Positions 20,384 to 28,949 of a stretch of 64,000 bases of DNA are shown piece after piece. The position numbers and the translations under genes were made by a program. Origin of the DNA: JAXMBX01 sp046349635. Lineage in GTDB: Bacteria; Planctomycetota; Planctomycetia; Planctomycetales; Planctomycetaceae. The stretch's first letter is position 1; every line of letters starts with the position of its first letter. A model generated the notes under the pieces. The model saw only the letters and a program-made list of their open reading frames with translations. It was not told where the DNA came from and did not search any database. The stretch spans positions 268,257 through 332,256 of the forward strand of contig JAXMBX010000001.1 in assembly GCA_046349635.1 (NCBI GenBank), given 5' to 3'.

Positions 20384-20857
20384 TCAAGGGGCAGGCTTGG
20401 GAGCGTGTTCGAGATGATTCTGCCGTTCGATCTCCGCGATCTTTTCGAGACGGCGGGAGTGTCGTCCCCCTTCGAATTCCGTCGACAACCAGATTTCGAC
20501 CATGCGGTTGACCAATCGGTCTCCCAGCAGGTCGGCAGACAGACACAGGCAGTTGGCGTCGTTGTGCAACCGGCTCATTTCGGCGGTCAGGTCATCGTGG
20601 CAGGGTGCCGCCCGCACGCCGTCGTATTTATTCGCGACGATGCACATCCCCATCCCGCTCCCGCAGATCAGGATCCCCCGTTCCACTTCCTTGTTGGAAA
20701 TGGCGCGGGCGACCTTCGAGGCATAGTCGGGGTAGTCGACACTCTCGGGGGATTCCGGCCCGAAGTCGATCGCCTCGTGACCGCTCGAATTGATCATCCG
20801 GACGATCTTGTCCTTGACGGCGAAACCACGATGGTCGCTGGCCACTGCAATTTTCAT
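20384..20857 (-). CDS. rpiB: ribose-5-phosphate isomerase B
   Basis: 157 residues (ATG 20857; a GTG two codons upstream is also possible). RpiB/LacAB fold with AVASDHRGF at the N terminus, the CGSGMGMCIVANK phosphate-binding and catalytic region (usually CGTGIGMSIAANK), and a conserved Cys-His pair (APCHDD). It interconverts ribose 5-phosphate and ribulose 5-phosphate. Genomic order TsaC-like, LMW phosphatase-like, rpiB parallels the ywlC-ywlE-ywlG-rpiB order in Bacillus, supporting the reading of the upstream fusion gene. Confidence 0.93.
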   Translation of the reverse strand: MKIAVASDHRGFAVKDKIVRMINSSGHEAIDFGPESPESVDYPDYASKVARAISNKEVERGILICGSGMGMCIVANKYDGVRAAPCHDDLTAEMSRLHNDANCLCLSADLLGDRLVNRMVEIWLSTEFEGGRHSRRLEKIAEIERQNHLEHAPKPAP

Positions 20858-20902
20858 AACCACACTTGTCTCGATCTTGATAGCAATAAAACGCTCAGGC
20901 CC

Positions 20903-22021
20903 TCACGCCTGCAAATTCTCGGCAATCATCCGCACGTGCCGTGCGATCTCCTCGGCACAGCTCGCATAATCCTCCAAAGTCCCGCCGATCGGGTCGGTAA
21001 TGTCCTGTTCCTCCCGCGACAGCAGTTTCACCGTCTGGGAGAGTTCCGGATATTCCCACAGGATATGATCCCGATGGCTACGCGTCATCGTAAAAACATG
21101 GTCCGCCTGACTCAACAGACGGGGGGTTAAAGGCTGACTTTCGTGGCTGGTAAGGTCAATACTCTGCTGTTTCAGAATCTCGACCGCTTCCGGGCTGGGA
21201 GGGCTGCCGATCCCCGCCGCCAGCCCCGCCGACAGCACGATAAACCCGTTTTCGATCACGTTTTCATCCGCGCAGCCGAGCTTTTCTGCCAGGGAACGAC
21301 GCATCAGGGCTTCGGCCATCGGGCTGCGGCAGGTGTTCCCCGTACAGATGAACAAAATCACGTCGCTGCTCAGGCGGCGGAGAATGCTTTCGGAAACGAC
21401 ACCTTCCCGGACCAGTTCCCATTCTCCGTTGAGGACCCGGACCACGGTGGACGGGCTCCCGTATCGACACGGACCGTCATCGATCGCCAGCGCAATGCTC
21501 TCCGTCAGTAGCGGAAGCAAAGGCTCAATCGTCGTCGCGGAACCACCACCCGGCAGGATCTCATTCGAGAGAACCAGCGGTGCGGGAAGCAGCCGTTGAA
21601 CCTGCTGCAGACTCTCACTTTGGGGAACACGGAGCGCCAGTTCCCGAGCCGGCGCGACCGCTTGCCGTGTCGCTTCCGGAAGCGCTCCCAGCAATCCCTC
21701 AATCGGCTCCGCCGGGACGAGCAGCGTCACCGGACCGGGCCAGCAACGGCGGGTCAGTTTACGCCCCGAAGATCCCTGGTTCGGAAGATAGTCGAGTGCC
21801 TCCTGCGGAGATTTCAGCGCCAGGACATGCAGCGGCGGATGAGAGCCCGAACCGAGCGAGGCAAGCTGCTGTACAGCGTCCGGCTGCAGACTGTAAGCCG
21901 CCACCACGTATTGCGTTTCCGTTGGAAAGGCAACCAGCCGCCCTTGCACCAGGTACTGCACCGCCTGGTGAATGACGTCGCGGGGATCTTCGGTTTTGCG
22001 GAGATCGACTACGGGAGGCAT
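20903..22021 (-). CDS. fusion of TsaC/Sua5/YrdC-like domain with low-molecular-weight (arginine-type) protein phosphatase
   Basis: 372 residues from the ATG at 22021 (a TTG three codons upstream is the other option; no clear ribosome site). Residues about 10-210 are a YrdC/Sua5 fold, as in threonylcarbamoyl-AMP synthases for t6A tRNA modification (FPTET, STVVRV present). The Lys-x-Arg of the nucleotide site is replaced by a Gly/Ser-rich stretch (ASLGSGSHPPLHVLA) and TVYGLG by TQYVVA, so activity is doubtful. Residues about 222-370 form a low-molecular-weight phosphatase with CTGNTCRSPMAE and DPIGG. Thr after the catalytic Cys is the feature linked to phosphoarginine specificity in Bacillus YwlE. 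Followed 45 bases later by rpiB. Confidence 0.88.
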   Translation of the reverse strand: MPPVVDLRKTEDPRDVIHQAVQYLVQGRLVAFPTETQYVVAAYSLQPDAVQQLASLGSGSHPPLHVLALKSPQEALDYLPNQGSSGRKLTRRCWPGPVTLLVPAEPIEGLLGALPEATRQAVAPARELALRVPQSESLQQVQRLLPAPLVLSNEILPGGGSATTIEPLLPLLTESIALAIDDGPCRYGSPSTVVRVLNGEWELVREGVVSESILRRLSSDVILFICTGNTCRSPMAEALMRRSLAEKLGCADENVIENGFIVLSAGLAAGIGSPPSPEAVEILKQQSIDLTSHESQPLTPRLLSQADHVFTMTRSHRDHILWEYPELSQTVKLLSREEQDITDPIGGTLEDYASCAEEIARHVRMIAENLQA

Positions 22022-22400
22022 GGGAGACAAATTATGTTATTTCGTAACGGCGGCGCTGGTATCGACCGTGGCCGAGAAGGGGAGCCTGGGTGGAAATGTC
22101 TGGCGTGCGGCGAACCATCGACAAGCACAGGAGTTGTGTTTTCTCCTCCAAGACCATTGAGAGGAAAACCAACACCGAGAGGAAAACCGACACCGTATGG
22201 AAACCCAACACTTTGTAGAAACACGTTGCACATCGAAGTGGGTTCGTGTCCCGCCCGCGACCCTTATTGTAGGCTCCCGGAAAGATGTTCTCTAGTCTTT
22301 TGCGCCGAGTTTGAGACTGCTGTGGGGAGAGACCTCACTGACTCCACCGGTGCGGGTCGGGTAAGTTACGCCGAGTTTTCCCCGTAAACCCTGTTGAATA
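22022..22400. other. intergenic region with tandem repeat
   Basis: About 380 bases between the start of the TsaC-like fusion gene and element R5b. No gene was recognised. It includes three head-to-tail 18-base units (22159-22212) and should carry the promoter of the operon that runs down to lipM. Confidence 0.5.
22159..22212. repeat. three tandem 18-base repeats
   Basis: Units at 22159-22176, 22177-22194 and 22195-22212, consensus near GAGAGGAAAACCAACACC. The first two differ at one base, the third at about five. There is no spacer between units, so this is not CRISPR-like. Confidence 0.7.
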
Positions 22401-22479
22401 GACGTGTAGCGTCTGTCGCGGCCAAACACGCCGAGAACGCGCCGGTCGTGACGCGACACACAAACGCAATACGTTCTAG
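22401..22479. repeat. R5b: 79-base element with conserved ends
   Basis: Second copy of R5: left end GACGTGTAGCGTCTGTCGCG, right end TGACGCGACACA...CGTTCTAG. The right end supplies the TAG stop codon of the minus-strand CysQ-like gene. Confidence 0.75.
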
Positions 22480-23396
22480 TCGGCGTACCGCACGGGGTTC
22501 CAGTCCCGGGCCAGCGTTGCCAACTGGTCTAAAATCTGCCGGTTCGGGCTGCAGGCCACAATTCCGGGCAGCCGCAGCATGTTCGCCCGCTCGTCCATCC
22601 ACAACCCCTCAAATCGGACCGGTTGGCGGTTGTGGACCCAGATCGCATCCCCACCCAGAATCCGGGCGAGGTGCATGCCGGCGGGGAAATCGTAGATATT
22701 CGGCGAGTGGATCAGCGAGCCGGCGAAGTCACCCCGGGCGAGGAGCGAGTACAGGCACCCCGGCATCTCATCCTGGTGATACCCCCGCAGTCCCAGTCCC
22801 GTGACCATCTTCGCACATTCCTCGTCCCGCTTCTGGAAGCCGATCAGGTAGATGTTTTTCGACGCAGGGCGATTCTCACGCGTGTAGCCGGGAAGGGAAC
22901 GCAGCACATCCCGCGCAGGTCTGCTGGGATCATCCGGGCCGCAGACGATGGAATCCCCGCTCGCCTGCACCCACGTTCCGAACTCACCCTCTTCGGGGAT
23001 GAACACGAGCGAGTAGTGGACGGTTTCAAAGGACTGCAGCGTGAGGATGATGGAATAACCGTTCCCCGTCCGGTCCCGATACTGCTTCGTCCCGTCAATC
23101 GGATCGATCGCGAGGGTGTACGGCCCCTCCGTCGCGAAGCGGGTCAGGTCCCCCGTTGTTTCTTCCGCCAGAATTTTGCATTCCCGAAAGATCGGATCGG
23201 CGTCCCGCAGATAAGCGACGAGCAGTTCCTGCACGGACAGATCCGCCAGCGTGAGCGCATCGGTCATCGACGAGCCGGAATGCTTGCCGTCGAGCGCGAT
23301 ATTGAATTGTCGCAGACGCTTGGCGATCGCCCCACACCAGCGAACCCCAGCCGGAGCCTTATCAATCAACGCGGCGATCAAGTCGGGAAGATGCAT
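22476..23396 (-). CDS. inositol monophosphatase-family protein, CysQ-like
   Basis: 306 residues, FIG phosphatase superfamily (inositol monophosphatase, 3'-phosphoadenosine 5'-phosphate phosphatase). It has the metal-binding signature DPIDGTKQY (near residue 98), an upstream Glu-Glu (AEETTGD) and the C-terminal motif IYDFPAGMHLARILGG, where the usual WD is YD. It needs Mg2+ and removes a phosphate from a small soluble substrate; CysQ-type 3',5'-bisphosphate nucleotidase is the best guess but inositol phosphatase cannot be excluded. It is not obviously in an operon. Its stop codon lies in repeat R5b. Confidence 0.85.
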   Translation of the reverse strand: MHLPDLIAALIDKAPAGVRWCGAIAKRLRQFNIALDGKHSGSSMTDALTLADLSVQELLVAYLRDADPIFRECKILAEETTGDLTRFATEGPYTLAIDPIDGTKQYRDRTGNGYSIILTLQSFETVHYSLVFIPEEGEFGTWVQASGDSIVCGPDDPSRPARDVLRSLPGYTRENRPASKNIYLIGFQKRDEECAKMVTGLGLRGYHQDEMPGCLYSLLARGDFAGSLIHSPNIYDFPAGMHLARILGGDAIWVHNRQPVRFEGLWMDERANMLRLPGIVACSPNRQILDQLATLARDWNPVRYAD

Positions 23397-23508
23397 GAGA
23401 GATTCCTGTCAGCGGATGGATCCACAAACCGCCGTGAATTATTTCAGCCCCGACAAGGGAGTACAAGCGATCCCGTCCTGACTTGGCTGGGTGCTGTCAG
23501 GCACATGC

Positions 23509-23560
23509 GGCGAGTTCAAATCAACAGGGGTGGCCGGGTTCGAGCGCAGCGAGCCCCCGG
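23509..23560. repeat. R1-related palindromic repeat
   Basis: Contains GAGTTCAAATCAACAGGGGT, similar to the GAATTCAAATCGA-GGGT core of the R1 elements, followed by a palindrome GGGTTCGAGCGCAGCGAGCCC. It lies between ligD remains and the CysQ-like gene. Confidence 0.5.
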
Positions 23561-23604
23561 AATGAAGCGACTTCTGCCCCGCCTGCCGCCAGCGTCTCTC
23601 AATC

Positions 23605-25211
23605 TCAACCCTGCCGCACCCTCTTCAGCTTCTTCGTCATCGCAGCCTTGATGGATTGCTTCGTCTTCCCCATCTCCCCCCACGGATCCCCCTTCAATCG
23701 CGCCAGCCGCGCGGGCAGATTCCGAATCGTGAACTGGTTCGACGTCACCTTCGAAAGCTCCTCCCACGTGATCGGCGTGCTGACCGGCGCACCCGGCCGC
23801 GCCCGCGTCGAGTACGGCGCAATCGACGTCGCCCCCCGATCGTTCCGCAGATAGTCGATAAAGATTTTTCCCTTCCGCGCCGCTTTGCTCATCTTCGAGA
23901 TAAACCGCTCCGGAGCGGATCCCTCCAGAAACGACGCCACCGCGTGCGAGAATTCATGGCCTCATCCCACGAGACACGCCGTTCAATCGGCAGCACCACA
24001 TGCAGCCCCTTCCCCCCGTCGTCTTCAGGAACGACTCCAACTCAAAGCCCTGCAGCAGCACGCGAATTTCCCGCGCCGCTTTGACAACGTCGCTCCAATC
24101 AACGGATGGGTCGGGATCGAGGTCGAAAATCAGCCGGTCCGGCTTCTCAAAGTTGTCCGCCTGCGACCCCCACACATGAATTTCCAGCACTCCCATCTGC
24201 GCCGGCGAGATCAGATCTTCCTCGTCGTACAGCCGGTATTCCTCCGTGGCCGTCTTCTCTTTGACTCTGAAACGCCGCAGATGCTCCGGCGTCCCATCCC
24301 GGATGCTTCTGATAAAAGCACTTCTGCGCCCGACCTGCCGGACATCGGACGAGTGTCAGCAGCCGGTTCTTGACGTGCGGCAGCATCTGCCGAGACCTGC
24401 TCATGAAGCAGTGCGCGAGATCCCGGCCAATGATTCCATCCTCCGGGTACAGCACCTTCTCCGGATGAGTGAGCCGCACACCCGCGATTTCCGCCTCCTC
24501 CTCCACTGACTTTTCGCTCTCGCGGGACCGTTGTGACCGCTTGTTTTCTGCTTGGGGGCAGTCGTTCGTGCGTGTGACTTGACCTTTCTGTTTTGTGAGG
24601 CCTGGTTTTGACTTGGACTTCCCCGTGCGGTCCCCACACGCGGCTTCGCCTGCTCGCACGATTTATCGTCGTCCGCTCCGTTGCGACACTCAACGGCCGG
24701 TCCGTCACGACATCCGATCCCAGTTCGGCGTACTCATCCTTCTCTTTGAACAGAAACCAGGTTCGCTCTTCGGGATCGCTCTTTTGGCCACCCTTGCGCA
24801 CGAGCATCCGGCGATGGCCGCGAAGCTTCTCGCCGTGCAGGAGTAAATTTGAGGCTCCCCGTTTATAAGCCGCCTCGGGATCTTCATCGGCTGGAATCCA
24901 CGAACCCGATCCCAGGCAACACCGTTCCTCCCCATATTCCCTTTGGGAATGATCCCCTCGAGCAACCCGTACTCAGTCCGGATGATCTTCGACCTGCATT
25001 GCCAGCCGTTTGATGGCAGGATCGAGCGACGGACCTTTCGGCATTGGCTTTTCAGAACGCCATTCAGTTCGAGGCGGAAATCGTAATGCAGATGCGACGC
25101 GGCATGCTTCTGGATGACAAAGCTCAGTTGCTTGTGCGATTTGACAGTCCGGCCCCGCGGCTCGGATGTGACCTTGAAATCTCTTTTTTTGCGATATTCA
25201 GCGAGTGCCAT
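23605..25211 (-). pseudogene. ligD: LigD-type protein: 3'-phosphoesterase plus primase-polymerase domains, frameshifted
   Basis: Bacterial non-homologous end-joining enzyme without its ligase domain. From the ATG at 25211 (GAGGA upstream) residues 1-170 carry the phosphoesterase domain (FVIQKHAASHLHYDFRLELN, GIIPKGNMG). After frameshifts, phosphoesterase sequence continues (MLVRKGGQKSDPEERTWFLF near 24770), then a charged linker and the primase-polymerase domain: VRLTHPEKVLYPEDGI (about 24480), the metal-binding DLDPDP and KTTGGRG motifs (about 24100) and a C-terminal piece to the stop at 23605. At least four frame changes. The missing ligase is encoded by the divergent gene at 25459. No Ku gene is in the window. 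Confidence 0.85.
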
Positions 25212-25458
25212 GATGCAGTCCTCAACTGGAACGGAACCGAGAGCGACATTCCACCAGCCACCGAAGCAAACGCTGCGCCGCGTGTCTCACGCGTCATAGA
25301 AGCCGGTATGAGATTTGCCTCAATAACCATTCTAACAGGACTTCACCAAGGGAATGCAGGAGGTCAGTGAAAGGGGACCGCAGTTCGCGTCCCGAAATGT
25401 CCGGCTGTCATCCAGGATGACGGCAGACCGACCGGCCTGGAGTTGTACGGGGAAGATA

Positions 25459-26502
25459 ATGATGTTTCATGCCTTCAAGACCCTGTCACCGATGGAAGCC
25501 CGCGCCGTCAAAGAAATTCCCGTCGGTGACGAATGGGAATACGAGCCGAAGTGGGATGGCTTTCGGGCGCTGGTCTCTCGTCGCGGGAAAAATGTCGAAT
25601 TGAAATCCAAGTCCGGGCAACCGTTGGCCCGTTACTTTCCGGAACTGGTGGAGTCTCTGCAAAACCTCCGGCCAGAGCAATTCATCCTGGACGGAGAAAT
25701 TGTCGTCCCGACCGCGGGTCGGCTGGAATTCGATGAACTGCTGATGCGGATTCATCCCGCCAAAAGCCGCATCGAAAAACTCTCGCACGAACATCCCGCC
25801 ATGCTGATCGTCTTCGATCTGCTGGAAGACAACGACGGCCGCTCTCTCGTCGAGTTGCCATTGAGCGAACGTCGCGTGCGGCTGGAAAAGTTCGCAAAGA
25901 AATTCTTCCGAAACCGAAAAGACCTCCGCCTTTCCCCCGCGACAACAGAGCTCTCGGTGGCCCGTAAATGGTTCCGATCCGCGGGAGGGAACCTGGATGG
26001 TCTGATAGCCAAACGGGTTGACCTTCCTTATCAGGCGGGGAATCGCGCAGGAATGCAGAAAATTAAGCCGGTACACACCGTCGATTGCGTCGTGGGAGGG
26101 TTCCGGTATGCCGCAGGAAAGAAATTCGTCGGGTCGCTCCTGTTGGGACTCTATGACAAGGAAGGCCAGCTGAACCACGTCGGCTTTACCTCGAGTTTCA
26201 ATGCGACGGAGCGCACGAAGATCACAAAGCTCGTCGAGCCTCTCATTCAGGGACCGGGATTCACCGGGCACGCACCCGGAGGCAAAAGCCGCTGGAGTAC
26301 CGATCGTTCGACCCAGTGGGAGCCGTTACTCCCCAGGCTGGTTGTGGAAGTGAAGTACGACCATTTCAGCGGCGGAAGATTTCGACACGGAACAACCTTT
26401 GTCCGCTGGCGCCCGGACAAACTCCCCACGGAATGCCGCCAGGATCAGGTCAAAGTCCACTCACGGCAGTCATTGAAATTATTGGAATTGGCAAGTCATT
26501 GA
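25459..26502 (+). CDS. ATP-dependent DNA ligase (LigC/LigD ligase-domain type)
   Basis: 347 residues; ATG 25459 follows GGGGAAG, and in-frame upstream sequence lacks similarity. The adenylation lysine is K31 in motif I (EPKWDGFRALV); motif III (LDGEIVV), motif IIIa-like VFDLLE, motif IV (DGLIAKR) and motif V (KIKPVHTVDCVVGGF) follow, then an OB-fold ending in a WRPDK-type motif. It seals nicked or broken DNA after ligase-AMP formation. It lacks polymerase and phosphoesterase domains, which are provided by the broken ligD gene that diverges from it (247 bases apart), so both probably serve end-joining repair. The gene itself is intact. Confidence 0.92.
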   Translation: MMFHAFKTLSPMEARAVKEIPVGDEWEYEPKWDGFRALVSRRGKNVELKSKSGQPLARYFPELVESLQNLRPEQFILDGEIVVPTAGRLEFDELLMRIHPAKSRIEKLSHEHPAMLIVFDLLEDNDGRSLVELPLSERRVRLEKFAKKFFRNRKDLRLSPATTELSVARKWFRSAGGNLDGLIAKRVDLPYQAGNRAGMQKIKPVHTVDCVVGGFRYAAGKKFVGSLLLGLYDKEGQLNHVGFTSSFNATERTKITKLVEPLIQGPGFTGHAPGGKSRWSTDRSTQWEPLLPRLVVEVKYDHFSGGRFRHGTTFVRWRPDKLPTECRQDQVKVHSRQSLKLLELASH

Positions 26503-26543
26503 GACACAATCATCGAACTCATTGATTATTGAGAGGAACGATC

Positions 26544-28094
26544 ATGAAACCACTTTCAGTCTGGCGGTCGGAAAATGGACGGCATTATGTCCCTCTCAAG
26601 AAAAAGGCGCAATACGACGTCGTGGTGATCGGGGGTGGGATCACCGGGGTGACCGCTGCCTACTTGCTCAAGCAGGCGGGGAAAACCGTTTGCCTGCTGG
26701 AGCGCGACGTCATCGGCTCGGTCGACACGGGAAATACCACCGCCCACCTTACGTATGTGACAGACAAGCGTTTGTCCTCGCTCGTAAAAGAATTTGGAAA
26801 AGATTCCGCGGAGATCGCCTGGCATGCCGGAGCGGAAGCGATCGGCAAGATCGAAGCGATCGCTCAAGCCGAGCAAATCGAATGCGAATTCCAGCGCGTC
26901 CCCGGCTATTTGCATGCTGCGCTCCAGGGCAAGAAGAATGAAACCGCTGAATTCAAGAAAGAAGCGGAACTCGCCCGGTCGTTGGGCTTCGACGCGGAGT
27001 TCATGGAACAGGTCCCCTTCGTCGACAAGCCCGGAATTCGATTCGCAAACCAGGCAAAGTTCCATCCATTGAAGTACCTCTTCGCGTTGGCGGCGAAGGT
27101 TCACGGCGGCGGAAGTGCGATTTATGAAAAATCGGAAGTCTCAAGCATTGAGGGAAAACAGCCCCTCCTCGTGACCGCCAACGGACACCAGATCACAACT
27201 GAGCGCGTGATCATTGCCACCCACGTCCCGCTGATGGGAAAAGCCGGGATCATTGGAGCAATGTTCTTCCAGGCGAAACTGGCTCCGTACTCTTCATACG
27301 TCGTGGGAGCGAAGATCCCCAAAAATTCGGTCCCGGTCGCGAGCTTCTGGGATACGAGCAATCCCTATTACTACTTGCGGATCGATTCCGGCACCCGGTC
27401 GGATTACGCCATCTTCGGCGGGGCGGATCACAAAACGGGGCAGGAGGACGACCCCCGGAGTTGCTATCGCGACCTGGAACGTGAACTCCACCGCCTCATC
27501 CCCGCCGCGAAAATTGATCACCACTGGTCGGGACAGGTCATCGAAACCGCAGATGGTTTGCCCTTCATTGGCGAGACTGCCCCAGCAGTTCGCGGCGACC
27601 GGATTCGCCGGAAACAGCATGACTTTCAGCACGCTGGCTGGAATGATGGCCGGGATTATGTCCTCGAACAGAAAAATCCCTGGCAGCATCTGTTGCCCCC
27701 AGCCGCAAGAAACTGCAGAGCGGCCTGCTTCGTTTCCTCTCCGAAAACATGGACTTTCCGTTCTACTATCTCCGCGATCGCCTGGGACTGACCCGCGCTT
27801 GGAATCAGCCGCCGGTGTCCGCAGAGGCCGGGGAAAGTCTTGAAGCTCGGCAACGAATCGGTCGCCTGCTATCGCGATGAAGGGAGACTGACGCAGGTCT
27901 CTGCCGTCTGCACTCACATGGGCTGCACCTCGTCCATTGGAACGGGACAAAGCCACAGGACTGCCCCTGCCACGGCTCCCGCTTCCAGGCCACCGGCGAA
28001 GTCATGGCCGGCCCCGCGGAAGCCCCTCGAACCCGTCAGCGCCATCAAATCCGACGAAAAACCAACGCAGCGAAAAACCTTGAGCCGCAAGTGA
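26544..28094 (+). pseudogene. FAD-dependent oxidoreductase with C-terminal Rieske [2Fe-2S] domain, frameshifted
   Basis: ATG 26544 follows GAGAGGA. Residues 15-50 are a dinucleotide-binding FAD motif (VVVIGGGITGVTAAYLLKQAG), followed by a DadA/glycine oxidase-like domain (GNTTAHLTY, HPLKYLFALA, DGLPFIGE). Frame is lost near 27570, where ETAPQQFAATGFAGNSMTF continues in a neighbouring frame. A C-terminal Rieske domain is read at about 27840-28030 (VCTHMGC, then CPCHGSRF in another frame), and the best end is TAA/TGA near 28094. Joined length is about 515 residues, as expected for this class, where the Rieske centre passes electrons to FAD. Substrate unknown. It follows the DNA ligase by 41 bases, but a functional link is not evident. 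Confidence 0.85.
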
Positions 28095-28793
28095 TTTCTA
28101 CGGCCGCGCATCAGGGATGTCACCCACAGTCTTCAGCGGTTTACTTCTTCTGGAACCGCGGTCTTGGGAAGCTCCGCTGTCATGCTGAAATCTTTCGCAA
28201 TAACCATCAATGACCGACGCGACATTAAACGCGTACCCTCTTCAGCATTACGTTCCCGTAGAGAAAATCTGCAGGGGTATTGGCTAAGAAAAGTGAAATT
28301 TTGGACAATTGATCGCACTCTGGTCTGACACCGGCCAGAACCCCTCCCGACCGGATGTTGGGAATATGTTTTGCTTCTCTCCATTCCCAGCGGCGATCTT
28401 CCGTCGCACAGTCAGATCGAGAGGATCAATCATACAAAACACATTTCTGATCACGTTTCCCGTCTGGGCGATTTTTGCCTGCCGTCGAGCGAGGAGATGC
28501 TCACCCAGGTCGCCCGACGGCCTTCACTGTTGTTGTGGAACATCTGGTGAACGACAAACCGAGTCCGGCGTTTTTCACCGATCAGGATCAGGCCGAGCAG
28601 TTTGTCAAACGGGAGATCCACCACCGCCCGTTGACGTTGATGGCCTTTGATCACCCCGCCGACCTGATGGCGTTCATCTATTCACTGCCTGGATTCCGAC
28701 GAGGCGGTCAGTTTCGACCCTGGTAGTTGGCGTCCATCAGGCTCGCGTCGCCGACTTGGAAAAAGTCCTGCTCGATCACAGCCATCACGGCGA
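28095..28793. other. mostly non-coding stretch
   Basis: About 700 bases between the Rieske gene and the broken 3' end of fumC, which corrects to a stop at 28794. Apart from a weak small-gene candidate at 28475-28726, I see no gene, repeat or RNA here. Confidence 0.5.
28475..28726 (+). CDS. possible small hypothetical protein
   Basis: 83 residues, ATG 28475. The second half (VEHLVNDKPSPAFFTDQDQA, then EIHHRPLTLMAFDHPADLMAF) looks like real protein, while the first 15 residues read poorly, and a frame change near 28510 would give a different N terminus starting at the ATG 28499. No domain was recognised and no ribosome-binding site is obvious. It could be a remnant. Confidence 0.3.
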   Translation: MPAVERGDAHPGRPTAFTVVVEHLVNDKPSPAFFTDQDQAEQFVKREIHHRPLTLMAFDHPADLMAFIYSLPGFRRGGQFRPW

Positions 28794-28949
28794 CTAATCT
28801 GGAACTCGAATAAGCACCCGCAATCTGGGTATAGACCCAACTCCTCTCACTCGCCCGCAGGGCTTCGCCCCCGTCATATCCTGCGGGCGGATCAGCCAGT
28901 CAAACTCCTCCGCCGTCAGATGCCCAGCTTCTTCGCGCGCCCCACAGCG

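Noticed and set aside
22159..22212. CRISPR array
   Set aside because: Three short units with no spacers and no cas genes anywhere in the window.
23526..23560. tRNA-like GGTTCGAG loop
   Set aside because: Only the TTCGA-like bases match; no cloverleaf arms can be drawn, and the bases belong to a palindromic repeat.
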